A program made the translations under genes and the position numbers. Shown piece by piece: positions 9,301 through 16,787 of a DNA stretch of 64,000 nucleotides (the stretch's first letter is position 1; each line of letters opens with the position of its first letter). The stretch lies in contig CAZLHQ010000001.1 of assembly GCA_964559355.1 (NCBI GenBank), positions 66,298-130,297 of the forward strand, given 5' to 3'. This DNA comes from JAEUMD01 sp964559355 (lineage in GTDB: Bacteria > Pseudomonadota > Alphaproteobacteria > Rhizobiales > Hyphomicrobiaceae). A model generated the notes under the pieces. That model saw only the letters and a list, made by a program, of their open reading frames with translations. It had not been told where the DNA came from and did no database searches.

Positions 9301-9755
9301 AGCGCGCTGTAGGCATCGCTGATCCATCCGCGCAACATTGGGTTGTGGATGACATCGACCGCCGAGCTCGCAAAGTTGCGTTGTTTGGGCGTAATGAATT
9401 CCTCGACAAGCGTGGCGATTTCGTCGGGTCCATAAAGGAACTCGACCATCCCCGTGTGGGCAATTTTGCGCAATTGCGCGCGCCAATCTTTCATTATGGA
9501 TTCGTAGCTGACGATGACGCGTGGGTGGCTGCGCGTTCGCCAATCCGCATCCAGCATATGCCGTAGCCAGACGAGCGCGCTATCGGCGTCCGTGTGGTCT
9601 TCAGGCAGGTAGAGCCCGCGCTTGTCGATCGATGAAATCACGTCCAGTGGGTTGCGCAGAGCGATCAGTGGCACCACGCGCACACCTGCGTGCTCGAGCG
9701 TTTCGATAATCAGATCAGCGAAGCGGCTAATGCGCGGATCCTTTAGAACGAACAA
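6378..9755 (-). CDS. Remaining frame after the amber codon: rest of sulfotransferase, coiled coil and GT4 domain
   Basis: 1125 codons that stay open after the TAG, in the same frame as the N-terminal fragment. Protein sequence characteristic of the family (RDALERDIGSIIADDFGD) continues upstream of the TTG at 9755 right up to the TAG, so 9755 is not a natural start; it is just the first possible initiation codon and has no evident ribosome site. If translation restarted here the GT4 half could still be made. The coiled coil (about residues 200-570 of this piece) is rich in Glu, Gln, Ala and Arg heptads and ends near RNSTSWRLTKPVRAIKR, a motif often found between a glycosyltransferase and a coiled coil in multidomain polysaccharide enzymes. 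Confidence 0.6.
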   Translation of the reverse strand: MFVLKDPRISRFADLIIETLEHAGVRVVPLIALRNPLDVISSIDKRGLYLPEDHTDADSALVWLRHMLDADWRTRSHPRVIVSYESIMKDWRAQLRKIAHTGMVEFLYGPDEIATLVEEFITPKQRNFASSAVDVIHNPMLRGWISDAYSALRILEQESASKNALSQLDEIRSSFNSASPLIFGLLDSAKAFSNDRLSRNLAEAEHVSQKREAETTQLITVLEAAEVDHKQRIESLQTEIAAVKSTLIARDASLVELTRQVGDASSALRHQEQIALHLSNDVQQHQAKSADLARSLSEKEEELQARLAQANAANEAVQQRDQSLRNLEAEKQVLQERIADLQKLVDDKLVALDAATEQTSKAEQSIRDREEVIAQLQSQRVQLETRLSALGKVLEGKEARIAAELERTAKFEASLRDSATEIAHLSQQRTMLQSEKNGLEIEVSKLTAARDTIDIQASEKERIIQELTSLVESRAIALGAAEMQPRETLQVADKRRVHAANLNDELERQLREADSRIAELEHQLRQTIECWKSERDDLTSTHRDEIVSAQKLIARVRQETDVIHDTYRNSTSWRLTKPVRAIKRFRLSIGGLVGAVPVALRHGGGVMPSAQKAMRIFRAEGVSGIRRRIEIVRFRSDASRRYELPTVSSHSANSPNVDFSTQPTLTESCGVPTEVTRTPSHTLSLFEDAVTEQKLKILDEQLPLETQAVIWKRSDAASPAGNQNFHERLLGYATQYPAGLIVSFTHDNYQNVVGGLQICAQSEEKAFREDGFTYLCLHPYQPLPMLAPNCAPETFMFQAIINGVDVGAVSARTLIEALAAASTNRGRCAFIVHSLLGHSPEILELIAKAMPHAIPIFWIHDMFAICPNYALLRNGISFCGAPSISSNSCNICAFGADRARHQWRVKNLFSAIPFRIISPSEAASEFWGAAVDFEHQDILVAPHISLVEEGNVPAITPRDSSTAVRIAFLGYPGIHKGWPFFKQLATQFRGDNRYEFFHFGQDNSMSKNITFERVITSTDDRQAMIRLMRSRDIDIAFLWSTCFETFSFTAHEAILSGAIILTTETSGNIAALVRRTGLGYIIKSDAEVFLAFENGSLGAAVKEQRSARRSKFTADFSSMSRRFVS

Positions 9756-9860
9756 GGAAGCGTCGCCAAAATCATCCGCAATGATGGAGCCGATGTCGCG
9801 TTCCAGAGCATCGCGACCGCGTGGGCCGAACTTCGAGAAATCCGGCTGGCGCCAGTCATG

Positions 9861-10127
9861 CTAAGAGGATTTAATCTCCGCTAATAAGCGATCGTGGTAC
9901 TGCACCAGCGCGCTTGGTTCCCAGTGCCCAGACTCATTGCCTTGCCCGGCTGCCATCAGGCGCTTTGGCAGAGTGGCTCCGGCAATCGCCAAAATACGCG
10001 TCAGCATGCTGGTGCCCGAGCGATGTGAGCCGAGCACGAGCAAACAGGTGCGACCGCTGCCGGGTCGTGCGCGTCCAAGACCGCTCGTTGAAAGTTCGCT
10101 GTTTTTCGCGGGCACGTCGTAGTTCAC
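9861..10127 (-). CDS. N-terminal sulfotransferase fragment upstream of the amber codon
   Basis: The 88-residue open piece before the internal TAG. It contains the phosphosulfate-binding loop GSHRSGTSMLTRIL and the SGHWEPSALVQYHDRLL segment normal for this sulfotransferase family, but lacks the 3'-phosphate-binding half, so alone it should be inactive. A GTG at 10127 with an ideal ribosome site is preferred over the TTG 24 bp further upstream. Listed separately so the interrupted gene can be located; see the pseudogene entry for the whole frame. Confidence 0.65.
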   Translation of the reverse strand: MNYDVPAKNSELSTSGLGRARPGSGRTCLLVLGSHRSGTSMLTRILAIAGATLPKRLMAAGQGNESGHWEPSALVQYHDRLLAEIKSS

Positions 10128-11035
10128 GTGCTTTCTCCTCAAGTCTTTCAAGGTGGATCATCGCGAGCATTCGAAAGATCAATGGCCCCCACCCCGGTGT
10201 TCGCTATGTCCTCTGTCATTGCGGTTCGGCTTCAACGTGCCCCGGTTTTGACCAGGCTTATCGGCGGACGTTTGCCGTCACGGTTAAGCATCCGGCGTTG
10301 TCGGCCACAGGCCACTCCAACAAAGTGAGTTCGAACCCATATCGCGAAGGAAGTCCAGTGAAAATCCGACAGCGTCTCACGTTGCGAATTGGTGGATCTC
10401 GGATAGCCAGGTGCGGGACTACCAGTATTGAGCGTAGCGCAATTCGGCTCCGCAGCAATGCGCCTCGATGCCTTATGCGCAACGCTACTTTCCATGATCG
10501 ATCTGCCCGCTACATAATCCAAGAAGCTGCTTCGTTGCGTCATTCTGATCACCGCGCGGCCGCAGCCAACGATTTGGAGCAACGAAAGATTTCCCCGATT
10601 GCGTGGACAATTCCCGCCGCAGTCGTCTGCGCGAACAGAAAGACATTTCACGCGGTGGAATAAACGGCAAGCGTGTCATCAATGCACCTCTGGGCCGTGA
10701 GCGCGAGCAACCATTCCGCTCAGGCGCCCAAACGCGATGTGGCTGTTCGACGCCACGGTCGTTATCCGTTGCCTGTGTTTGTCATTATCCCGCCTGCCTG
10801 TTGGCGCGTGCGTTCTCGGAACCGGAACACGAGCGTTGATGCCGTGTGCACGCCGGTCGGAAATAATCAACTTTGCGACTGTCCGGTAAATGAGCGTGCC
10901 AACTCGGTACGAACTGCCAGCTCGCCAGCATGCTCACAGAACGTGATCAATACAATTTTAGGGAGCGTGAAAATCATTCAGAAAATGGTTTGATGTATTT
11001 TGGCGGCAGTTTCATCAAATTATAGAGCGCCGAAT
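10128..11035. other. Intergenic region of about 0.9 kb without a convincing gene
   Basis: This stretch separates the minus-strand polysaccharide operon from the plus-strand metalloprotease. Open frames on both strands (for example 10232-10651 minus and 10673-10993 plus) lack ribosome sites, recognisable motifs and normal composition. It should hold the divergent promoters for both units, but no clear -35/-10 pair was identified. No repeat from the dispersed family seen elsewhere in the window is present. Confidence 0.5.
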
Positions 11036-12916
11036 ATGTGCGAATTGTGCTTGCTTGGACTGCGCGATCCCTCCGAGCCCCACGACGCGACGACGGCGGG
11101 TGAATCGAGCTCATCAAGCATGCTCGAAGCGTCCAAGCCGTCGTTGAATTGGGATCAGGTTGCCGACAAGATCGCGACCACCGGCTGGTCGACCGCTGCA
11201 ACTTCACCAATATCGTATGCCTACCGCTCGTCCAATTCCACGGACCCTGGCTTTGCGAGGTTCAACGCTGCCCAGATCCAAGCGACCGAACTTGCGCTCG
11301 ATTTGTGGTCCGATGTCGCCAATATCTCGTTCCAGCGCGTGACGAGCAACGGCACCGCCTATTCCAACAGCGCGACGATTCTGTTTTCTGCCGATACCGA
11401 CAGCGGCGGCTATGCATGGGCCTATTTTCCCGGCTCGACATCCAGTTCCAATATTGCCGGCGACGTCTTCATCAACACGTCGAACGGCTGGTTTTCGGAT
11501 GTTTCGCCCGGCAGCTATGACTTCACCACGATCATACACGAGATCGGACACTCCCTCGGGCTAAGCCATCCCGGCGCTTACAACGGCGGTAGCCCCACGT
11601 ATTCAAGTGATGCGGAGTATGTGCAGGATTCCAATCAATACACGGTCATGAGCTACTTCGACGCCAGCGCAACTGGCGCAGATCATGGCTGGACATCGGC
11701 GTCGACGCCGTTGCTGCACGACATTGCCGCTGCGCAATTGCTGTACGGCGCGAACATGGCGACGCGCGCGACCGATACTACCTACGGCTTCAACTCGAAC
11801 GCCGACAAGGCCGTATTCCGTGTCGGCAGTGCTACTCAAGATGTCGTCTTCGCGATCTGGGATGGCGGCGGCTACGATACGCTCGATTTTTCCGGTTACT
11901 CCGACAATCAGGTGCTCAACCTGCTGCAAGAGGGCTTTTCCGACGTTGGCGGCCTGACGAAAAACGTTGCAATCGCTCGCGGTGTTGTCATCGAAAAGGC
12001 CATTGGCGGTTCCGGCCATGACATCCTCATCGGCAACTCCGCTGCAAACACGCTACTCGGCGGCGCGGGCAACGATGACGTTGGGGGAGATGCCGGCAAT
12101 GATTTCGTCGAGGGGGGAATTGGTGCGGACATCATCCGGGGTGGTATAGGCGACGACAACCTCTGGGGCAATTCCTCATCGCAATCGACCTGGGGTGCAT
12201 ACGTCTCCGGCACTGTAACAGCTGACGGCGGCGACACTATCTATTGCGGCGATGGCAACGATTACGCGAGCGGAAACCAGGGTGACGATCGCATCTTTGG
12301 CGAAAATGGAAACGACGAAGTGGCTGGCGGGCAAGGCAACGATTTCGTCGAAGGCGGCCTGGGCAGCGATGTGATCAATGGCGGGTTTGGCGACGATACG
12401 CTGTGGGGCAATGCCGCCGCGCAGTCGACGTGGGGCGTATTTGTTGCCGGCACCGCCACAGCGGATGGCGCCGACACCATCTACGGCGGCGGCGGTCGCG
12501 ATTCGATCAACGGCAACCAAGGCAATGACTACCTCGATGGCGGCTCCGAAGCCGATTTGATCGCGGGCGGCCAAGGTGACGATATTCTGGTTGGCGGATC
12601 TGGTGCCGACACTCTCAGTGGCGGTGTCGGCAATGATCGACTGATCGGTGGCACCGAGAACGACATGCTGTCCGGCAACGCCGGCAATGACACCTTCTGT
12701 TTCGGATCGGGATATGGATTCGATACGATAACCGATTGGGAGAACGGCACTGACTATCTCGATCTGAGCGGTATGGCTGGCGAGGGGTTGCATGGCATGT
12801 CCGGCCTCACCATACGGTCCGTCTCTGGCGGCACCGAGCTGTCCTTCAACACGACCACCATTTTGCTGTCGGGCTTCGGCGGCAGCGTGGATGCAACGCA
12901 TGTGTTGTTTGCCTAG
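11036..12916 (+). CDS. Serralysin-like RTX metalloprotease (peptidase M10)
   Basis: Secreted zinc protease, 626 residues. The catalytic domain occupies about 40-240: HEIGHSLGLSHPG at about 168-180 gives three zinc-binding His and the catalytic Glu, and YTVMSYFD supplies the Met-turn. An M10_C-like linker (FNSNADKAVF...YDTLDFSGY) leads to Ca-binding GGxGxDx RTX nonapeptides from about 330 to 560, ending in a C-terminal beta cap (FDTITDWENGTDYLDLSG). There is no Sec signal, as expected for type I secretion, but no type I exporter gene is in the window. The ATG at 11036 (MCELCLLG) is preferred over a TTG 36 bp upstream. The RTX region contains an exact-period 240 bp tandem duplication, listed separately. 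Confidence 0.9.
   Translation: MCELCLLGLRDPSEPHDATTAGESSSSSMLEASKPSLNWDQVADKIATTGWSTAATSPISYAYRSSNSTDPGFARFNAAQIQATELALDLWSDVANISFQRVTSNGTAYSNSATILFSADTDSGGYAWAYFPGSTSSSNIAGDVFINTSNGWFSDVSPGSYDFTTIIHEIGHSLGLSHPGAYNGGSPTYSSDAEYVQDSNQYTVMSYFDASATGADHGWTSASTPLLHDIAAAQLLYGANMATRATDTTYGFNSNADKAVFRVGSATQDVVFAIWDGGGYDTLDFSGYSDNQVLNLLQEGFSDVGGLTKNVAIARGVVIEKAIGGSGHDILIGNSAANTLLGGAGNDDVGGDAGNDFVEGGIGADIIRGGIGDDNLWGNSSSQSTWGAYVSGTVTADGGDTIYCGDGNDYASGNQGDDRIFGENGNDEVAGGQGNDFVEGGLGSDVINGGFGDDTLWGNAAAQSTWGVFVAGTATADGADTIYGGGGRDSINGNQGNDYLDGGSEADLIAGGQGDDILVGGSGADTLSGGVGNDRLIGGTENDMLSGNAGNDTFCFGSGYGFDTITDWENGTDYLDLSGMAGEGLHGMSGLTIRSVSGGTELSFNTTTILLSGFGGSVDATHVLFA
12101..12640 (+). repeat. 240-bp tandem duplication inside the RTX region
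   Basis: Two successive units (12101-12340 and 12341-12580) and the start of a third have exactly the same 240 bp, 80-residue period. Each unit starts NDFVEGG, goes on to GDD-LWGN, then QSTWG, a short A-DTIY segment and NGNQ or SGNQ, and ends GGQG. The non-RTX insert (WGNxxxQSTWGxxVxGTxTADG) recurs in both units, so a whole module of RTX repeats plus spacer was duplicated rather than single nonapeptides. Differences are spread along the units, so the duplication is not very recent. Confidence 0.85.
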
Positions 12917-13129
12917 AGCCTGATTATCTGGATTAGCATTGGAACGATTGCGAATATTGGGCGCGCAGCGGCGCAGCGCATGACGTTGCACGCAGACTTG
13001 GCCGTCGCGCCCATGCTGGAGGGTCATCAATCTCCTTCAGCGATTCGCACCGACTTATCCCCCATCTCCCCGACGATGGACTTCGTGTGATCGTTAGGGC
13101 GCAACACTGCGCTCTGGAGATCATGCACG

Positions 13130-14608
13130 ATGGACCTCACCCCAAAGCTCGGCCTGCCGTATCTCGTTGCTGCCCAGGCGCAAAAGCATGTCACCCACAA
13201 CGAGGCATTGCGCGCACTCGATGCGATCGTGCAGCTTGGCGTGCTCGACCGTGATCAGACAGCGCCACCGTCGGCGCCTGGGGAAGGCGATTGCTACATC
13301 GTTGCTGCGGCGGCAACCGGCGCCTGGACAAGCCACGACCATGCACTGGCGGCATGGCAGGACGGGGCATGGATGTTTTATGCCCCCAAGCTCGGCTGGC
13401 TGGCATGGATTGCCGACGAGGACCTGCTTGTGGTGTGGGATGGAACTCAGTGGAGCGCCGCGGCGTTATCAGCTTCTTCGAGCCAGCCCCTCCTCGGCAT
13501 CAACACCGCGCCGGACGCCACCAATCGTCTCGCCGTCAAGTCGGACGCGGTGCTGCATTCCCACGACGACGTGACGCCGGGCAACGGCTCCGTGCAGCAC
13601 AAGCTCAACAAGGCGGCGGCGGCCAACACGGCGTCGTTCCTGTTTCAGACGGGCTACTCGGGCCGCGCCGAGTTCGGTCTCACCGGCGACGACAACTGGC
13701 ACGTCAAGGTTTCTCCCGATGGCGCGGTGTGGACGGAAGCGCTGATCGTCGATCGCACCAACGGTTGGGTCGGTATCGGCGGCCATGCGCCGGCAGCACC
13801 CGTCCACATCGTCGGACCTGGAGGCGGCGTCAATCCCGTGGTCGAGGCCAACACCGACGGCGCGTTTTCTGCTGGCATCGACGTTTGGCGCTCACGCGGC
13901 ACGTTTGCGGCAAAGACGGCGCTGGTCGATCTCGATGGGCTAATGGCCAATCGCGCCTCTGGCCATGACGGTACGAGCTATGTCATAGCGGCCAATTTAC
14001 GCGCGGTGGTCGATGGCGCGCCGACGACCGGCAACGTGCCGGCCAAATGGGAGTTTGCAACCCGCACAACGGGCGTCGGCAACACCACCAAGCTCGTCGT
14101 TCGCTCCGCTGGCGCGACCGAGCCCGGCTCCGACAACGCCTACACGCTCGGCTCTGCGTCGGCGCGCTGGTCCGTCGTCTATGCCGCCACCGGCACCATC
14201 AACACGTCGGACGAGCGCGACAAAACGATTGTCTCAGATCTGGCGTTCGCAAGCGCCATGGTCGATGCCGTAGATCCTGTGCTCTACCGCTGGAAGGTCG
14301 GCGGCAACGAGCTGAAGGCGAGCGCCACCGAGACCATGCTCGACGACGCCGGCAAGGTGGTGCCGAAAATCGACGTCGTGGCAAGCCCTGGACGGCGCTT
14401 GCACGCAGGCTTTCGCGCACAGGACGTGAAGGCGGCGATGGATGCGGCCGGCGTCGAGTTCGCGGCCTGGGGGCTCGACGACAAGGCCGATGCCGACAGC
14501 CGCCAGCACTTGCGGCCGGATCAATTGATCGCGGTGCTGTGGGCAGCGCTGAAGGAGACGCGGGCGGAACTGGCGGCGCTGCGCGACAGGGTGGTGGGCG
14601 CCGGTTGA
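13130..14608 (+). CDS. DUF2793 / peptidase S74 spike-like protein
   Basis: 492 residues with two recognisable ends. Residues 1-110 match DUF2793, a domain of phage and gene-transfer-agent tail proteins: TPKLGLPYLVAAQAQKHVTH, then LDAIVQLGVLDRD and PGEGDCYIVA. Residues about 365-490 form a peptidase S74 intramolecular chaperone: INTSDERDKTIVSDL contains the conserved Ser and Lys used for self-cleavage, and the end is helical (LIAVLWAALKETRAELAALR), as in trimeric tail spikes. The middle is probably beta-helical. There is no phage gene nearby. It lies between a secreted protease and a sugar-nucleotide gene, so it may be a domesticated spike that binds or cuts surface polysaccharide; that is inference. 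Confidence 0.75.
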   Translation: MDLTPKLGLPYLVAAQAQKHVTHNEALRALDAIVQLGVLDRDQTAPPSAPGEGDCYIVAAAATGAWTSHDHALAAWQDGAWMFYAPKLGWLAWIADEDLLVVWDGTQWSAAALSASSSQPLLGINTAPDATNRLAVKSDAVLHSHDDVTPGNGSVQHKLNKAAAANTASFLFQTGYSGRAEFGLTGDDNWHVKVSPDGAVWTEALIVDRTNGWVGIGGHAPAAPVHIVGPGGGVNPVVEANTDGAFSAGIDVWRSRGTFAAKTALVDLDGLMANRASGHDGTSYVIAANLRAVVDGAPTTGNVPAKWEFATRTTGVGNTTKLVVRSAGATEPGSDNAYTLGSASARWSVVYAATGTINTSDERDKTIVSDLAFASAMVDAVDPVLYRWKVGGNELKASATETMLDDAGKVVPKIDVVASPGRRLHAGFRAQDVKAAMDAAGVEFAAWGLDDKADADSRQHLRPDQLIAVLWAALKETRAELAALRDRVVGAG

Positions 14609-14644
14609 CAACCTTGCATCCGGCGCAGCCCGGCCATCCCGGGG

Positions 14645-16099
14645 CTACTTCGTCTCCTCTGGAGCGCGACGGTAGATGTCGTCGGTGCGAACGATGTCGT
14701 CCTCGCCCAAGTACGTGCCGATCTGCACTTCGATGATTTCGAGTGGCACCTTGCCAGGGTTTTCCAGGCGATGCCATTGCGTGGCGAAGATATAGACGCT
14801 CTCGTTTTCGCGCACGAGCTTCTCAGTATCACCGATGAACACATTCGCCGTACCTTGCACCACGATCCAGTGCTCGGAGCGGTGATGGTGCATCTGCATG
14901 GAAAGCTTGCCGCCTGGCTTAACGTGCAGCAGCTTCACCTGGAAGCGCGGCCCCAACGATAGCGTTTCGAAATAACCCCACGGCCGGAAGTTGCGCAGGT
15001 GCTGTTCGTGCTCCTTGCGGTTGGACTGCTTCAACCGCTTGACGATGGTCGAGACGTCCTGCGAGCGTGAGCGGTCCGCAACAAGCAGTGCATCGGGCGT
15101 ATCGACGATGACGAGATTCTCGACGCCGATCGTGGCAACGAGCGATTTCTCCGAGTGGACGTAGCAACCCTTTGTGTCTTCGAGGATTGCGTCGCCGTGG
15201 ATGTAATTTCCGCTTTCGTCGTGCGGTGCAATGTCCCACAGCGAAGCCCACGAGCCGACATCGTTCCAGCCGACGTCGATTGCAAGCATTGCCGCCTTGT
15301 TGGTGCGTTCCATGACGGCATAGTCGATCGATATACTGGGCGATGCCGCAAAAGGTGTGGCGGCCAGGCGCTCGAAGCCCAGATCAAACGTGCGACCCTG
15401 GTAGGCCGCGGTTGCCGCGGCGAGCACCTCTGGCGCCAGGCGGGCCATTTCATCGAGGAACGTGCGCGCACGCAGCACGAAGATGCCGCTGTTCCAGAAA
15501 TAATCTCCGGCCGCGAGATAGCGCTCTGCGGTTGACTGGTCCGGCTTCTCGCTGAAACTGGCGACGACATGCGCACCATCATTGAGCCCTTCGAGCACCG
15601 TACCTTTACGGATGTACCCATAGCCGGTATGCGGCTCGGTCGGCTTGATGCCGAACAAGACGAGCCGGCCGCTGTCGGCAACGCGCGCTGCGCGCTTGAC
15701 CGCTGCAATGAACAGCGCGTCGTTCTCGACAACATGGTCGGACGGCATCACGGCAATGATCGCATCCTTGTTCTCGGCCAAGGCTGCGAGCGCCGCGACA
15801 GCGATGGCAGGAGCGGTGTTGCGCGCGACCGGTTCCAGGATGATCGATTTGGCCGTGACGCCGCTACGGTCGAGTTCCTCGCGCACGAGAAATCGGTGGT
15901 CGTTGTTGCACAGTAGGATTGGTGCAGCAAAGCCGTCGTCGGCGGCGAGCCGGGTCAAGGTTGCACCAAGAAACGTGGTACTTTGTCCGTTGAAGAAGTG
16001 AATGAACTGCTTTGGATACATCGCACGCGACAGGGGCCACAGCCGCGTGCCCGAACCTCCAGACAAGATCACGGGATAGACAGTTGGCGTCTTTTGCAT
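14645..16099 (-). CDS. manC: Mannose-1-phosphate guanylyltransferase / mannose-6-phosphate isomerase
   Basis: Bifunctional type II PMI-GMP enzyme (ManC/AlgA/CpsB family), 484 residues, the normal full length. The N-terminal GDP-mannose pyrophosphorylase starts VILSGGSGTRLWPLSR with YPKQF and includes MPSDHVV, FSEKPD and NSGIFVLRA. The C-terminal cupin isomerase domain has FRPWGYFE, VKLLHVKPGGKLSMQMHHHR, SEHWIVVQGTA and QWHRLENPG, including the metal-binding His and Gln residues. It supplies GDP-mannose for polysaccharide synthesis. It converges on the S74 protein with 36 bp between stops, so it is transcribed separately. Confidence 0.93.
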   Translation of the reverse strand: MQKTPTVYPVILSGGSGTRLWPLSRAMYPKQFIHFFNGQSTTFLGATLTRLAADDGFAAPILLCNNDHRFLVREELDRSGVTAKSIILEPVARNTAPAIAVAALAALAENKDAIIAVMPSDHVVENDALFIAAVKRAARVADSGRLVLFGIKPTEPHTGYGYIRKGTVLEGLNDGAHVVASFSEKPDQSTAERYLAAGDYFWNSGIFVLRARTFLDEMARLAPEVLAAATAAYQGRTFDLGFERLAATPFAASPSISIDYAVMERTNKAAMLAIDVGWNDVGSWASLWDIAPHDESGNYIHGDAILEDTKGCYVHSEKSLVATIGVENLVIVDTPDALLVADRSRSQDVSTIVKRLKQSNRKEHEQHLRNFRPWGYFETLSLGPRFQVKLLHVKPGGKLSMQMHHHRSEHWIVVQGTANVFIGDTEKLVRENESVYIFATQWHRLENPGKVPLEIIEVQIGTYLGEDDIVRTDDIYRRAPEETK

Positions 16100-16353
16100 C
16101 GTCGTGCTCTTGCTCGATATTCTGCGTGTCCAGAGCGGCTTCGGCCGGGTGTGCAGCCGATAGCGTGCATGCGCATTTTTTCATCCTGCGTCGTAGCAGA
16201 CCTCTTATTTGTGGATCAAGGTGGTGGAACGTTGCACAAGTGCATTTGTCCAAGGCTCTTTTTCTGGAACGACTCTTTCAACGCAGGCGCATAGAAGAGG
16301 AGCCGCTAGTGCGTCTTAGCTGGCGAACTTGGGATGGGGGTAGTTGGAATGAC

Positions 16354-16632
16354 TTACGGGTCGGAATTGCCCCGTCCGAAGCCGCCCAGTAGGCGTGCGA
16401 TGAGCCACACCGGCACGACGACGATGGCGCCCAGCAGCAGGTATTGCAGCAGCCCATCGATGGCAGAAAATCCCAGATCATAGATGCGCCGCGCCAGCAC
16501 CTCGATGTGGTAGAAAAAGTTGGCGGGCGTGATGCCGAGCGCCGACAAAACCACGCCGACCACGATCGATAAAAGAACGAGGCGAACGACGACGCCCAAT
16601 GGGTTGCCGCCGAAAACCGTTCTGTGATCCAT
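16354..16632 (-). CDS. DUF6460-type small membrane protein
   Basis: 92 residues with two predicted transmembrane helices: VVVRLVLLSIVVGVVLSALG and LLQYLLLGAIVVVPVWLIAR. The pattern (GGNPLGVVVRL near the start, an LxxLxxxIYDLGF amphipathic segment between the helices) matches the alphaproteobacterial DUF6460 family. The second ATG at 16632 is preferred because AAAGGA lies 10 bp upstream, while the first ATG at 16641 is only one base from it. Function unknown; predicted inner-membrane protein. It is divergent from the helicase gene on the other strand. Confidence 0.75.
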   Translation of the reverse strand: MDHRTVFGGNPLGVVVRLVLLSIVVGVVLSALGITPANFFYHIEVLARRIYDLGFSAIDGLLQYLLLGAIVVVPVWLIARLLGGFGRGNSDP

Positions 16633-16787
16633 GGTATGCATGTCCTTTGCGGTAATGGCCGTGTTTTGTGGAAATGGCCCGGTTCTGCGGCGGCAGTGCC
16701 GCGTGTGCTGTTGGTGATCGTTGCCTTAGCATAGCCGCGGGAGTACAGCGACAAAGAGACGTTTTTTTGCTGCCGGAGTAGTGAGGG

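Larger units (their letters stand above)
6378..10127 (-). pseudogene. Sulfotransferase / coiled-coil / GT4 glycosyltransferase fusion interrupted by an in-frame amber codon
   Basis: One continuous frame of 1250 codons runs from a GTG at 10127 (preceded by GAGGAG, 7 nt spacing) to the stop at 6378, broken only by a TAG at codon 89 (9861-9863). Part 1 (about 1-290) is a sulfotransferase: LLVLGSHRSGTSML is the PAPS 5'-phosphosulfate loop and VVPLIALRNPLDVISS the 3'-phosphate site. Part 2 (about 330-700) is a long Gln/Glu/Ala-rich coiled coil. Part 3 (about 840-1249) is a GT4-like domain with HSLLGHSPEI, IRIAFLGYPGIHKGWPFF and the E-x7-E-like FSFTAHEAILSGAIILTTE. The TAG falls in the context SS-stop-HDW, where related sulfotransferases have SSWDDW, so a single TGG to TAG change explains it. 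It could be a sequencing error, a recent null allele or suppressed in vivo. Confidence 0.8.

Noticed and set aside
9861..9863. Pyrrolysine or selenocysteine-like recoding of the amber codon
   Set aside because: No pyrrolysine genes or structure are seen, the codon fits a Trp position, and a TGG to TAG change is the simplest explanation.
9914..10663. 249-residue plus-strand frame spanning the sulfotransferase start
   Set aside because: It overlaps the conserved sulfotransferase N-terminus on the other strand and has a random-looking, Arg/Ser/Cys-rich sequence.
11036..14608. Type I secretion cluster or prophage around the RTX protease and S74 protein
   Set aside because: No ABC exporter, membrane-fusion protein, capsid, terminase or other phage gene is present nearby.
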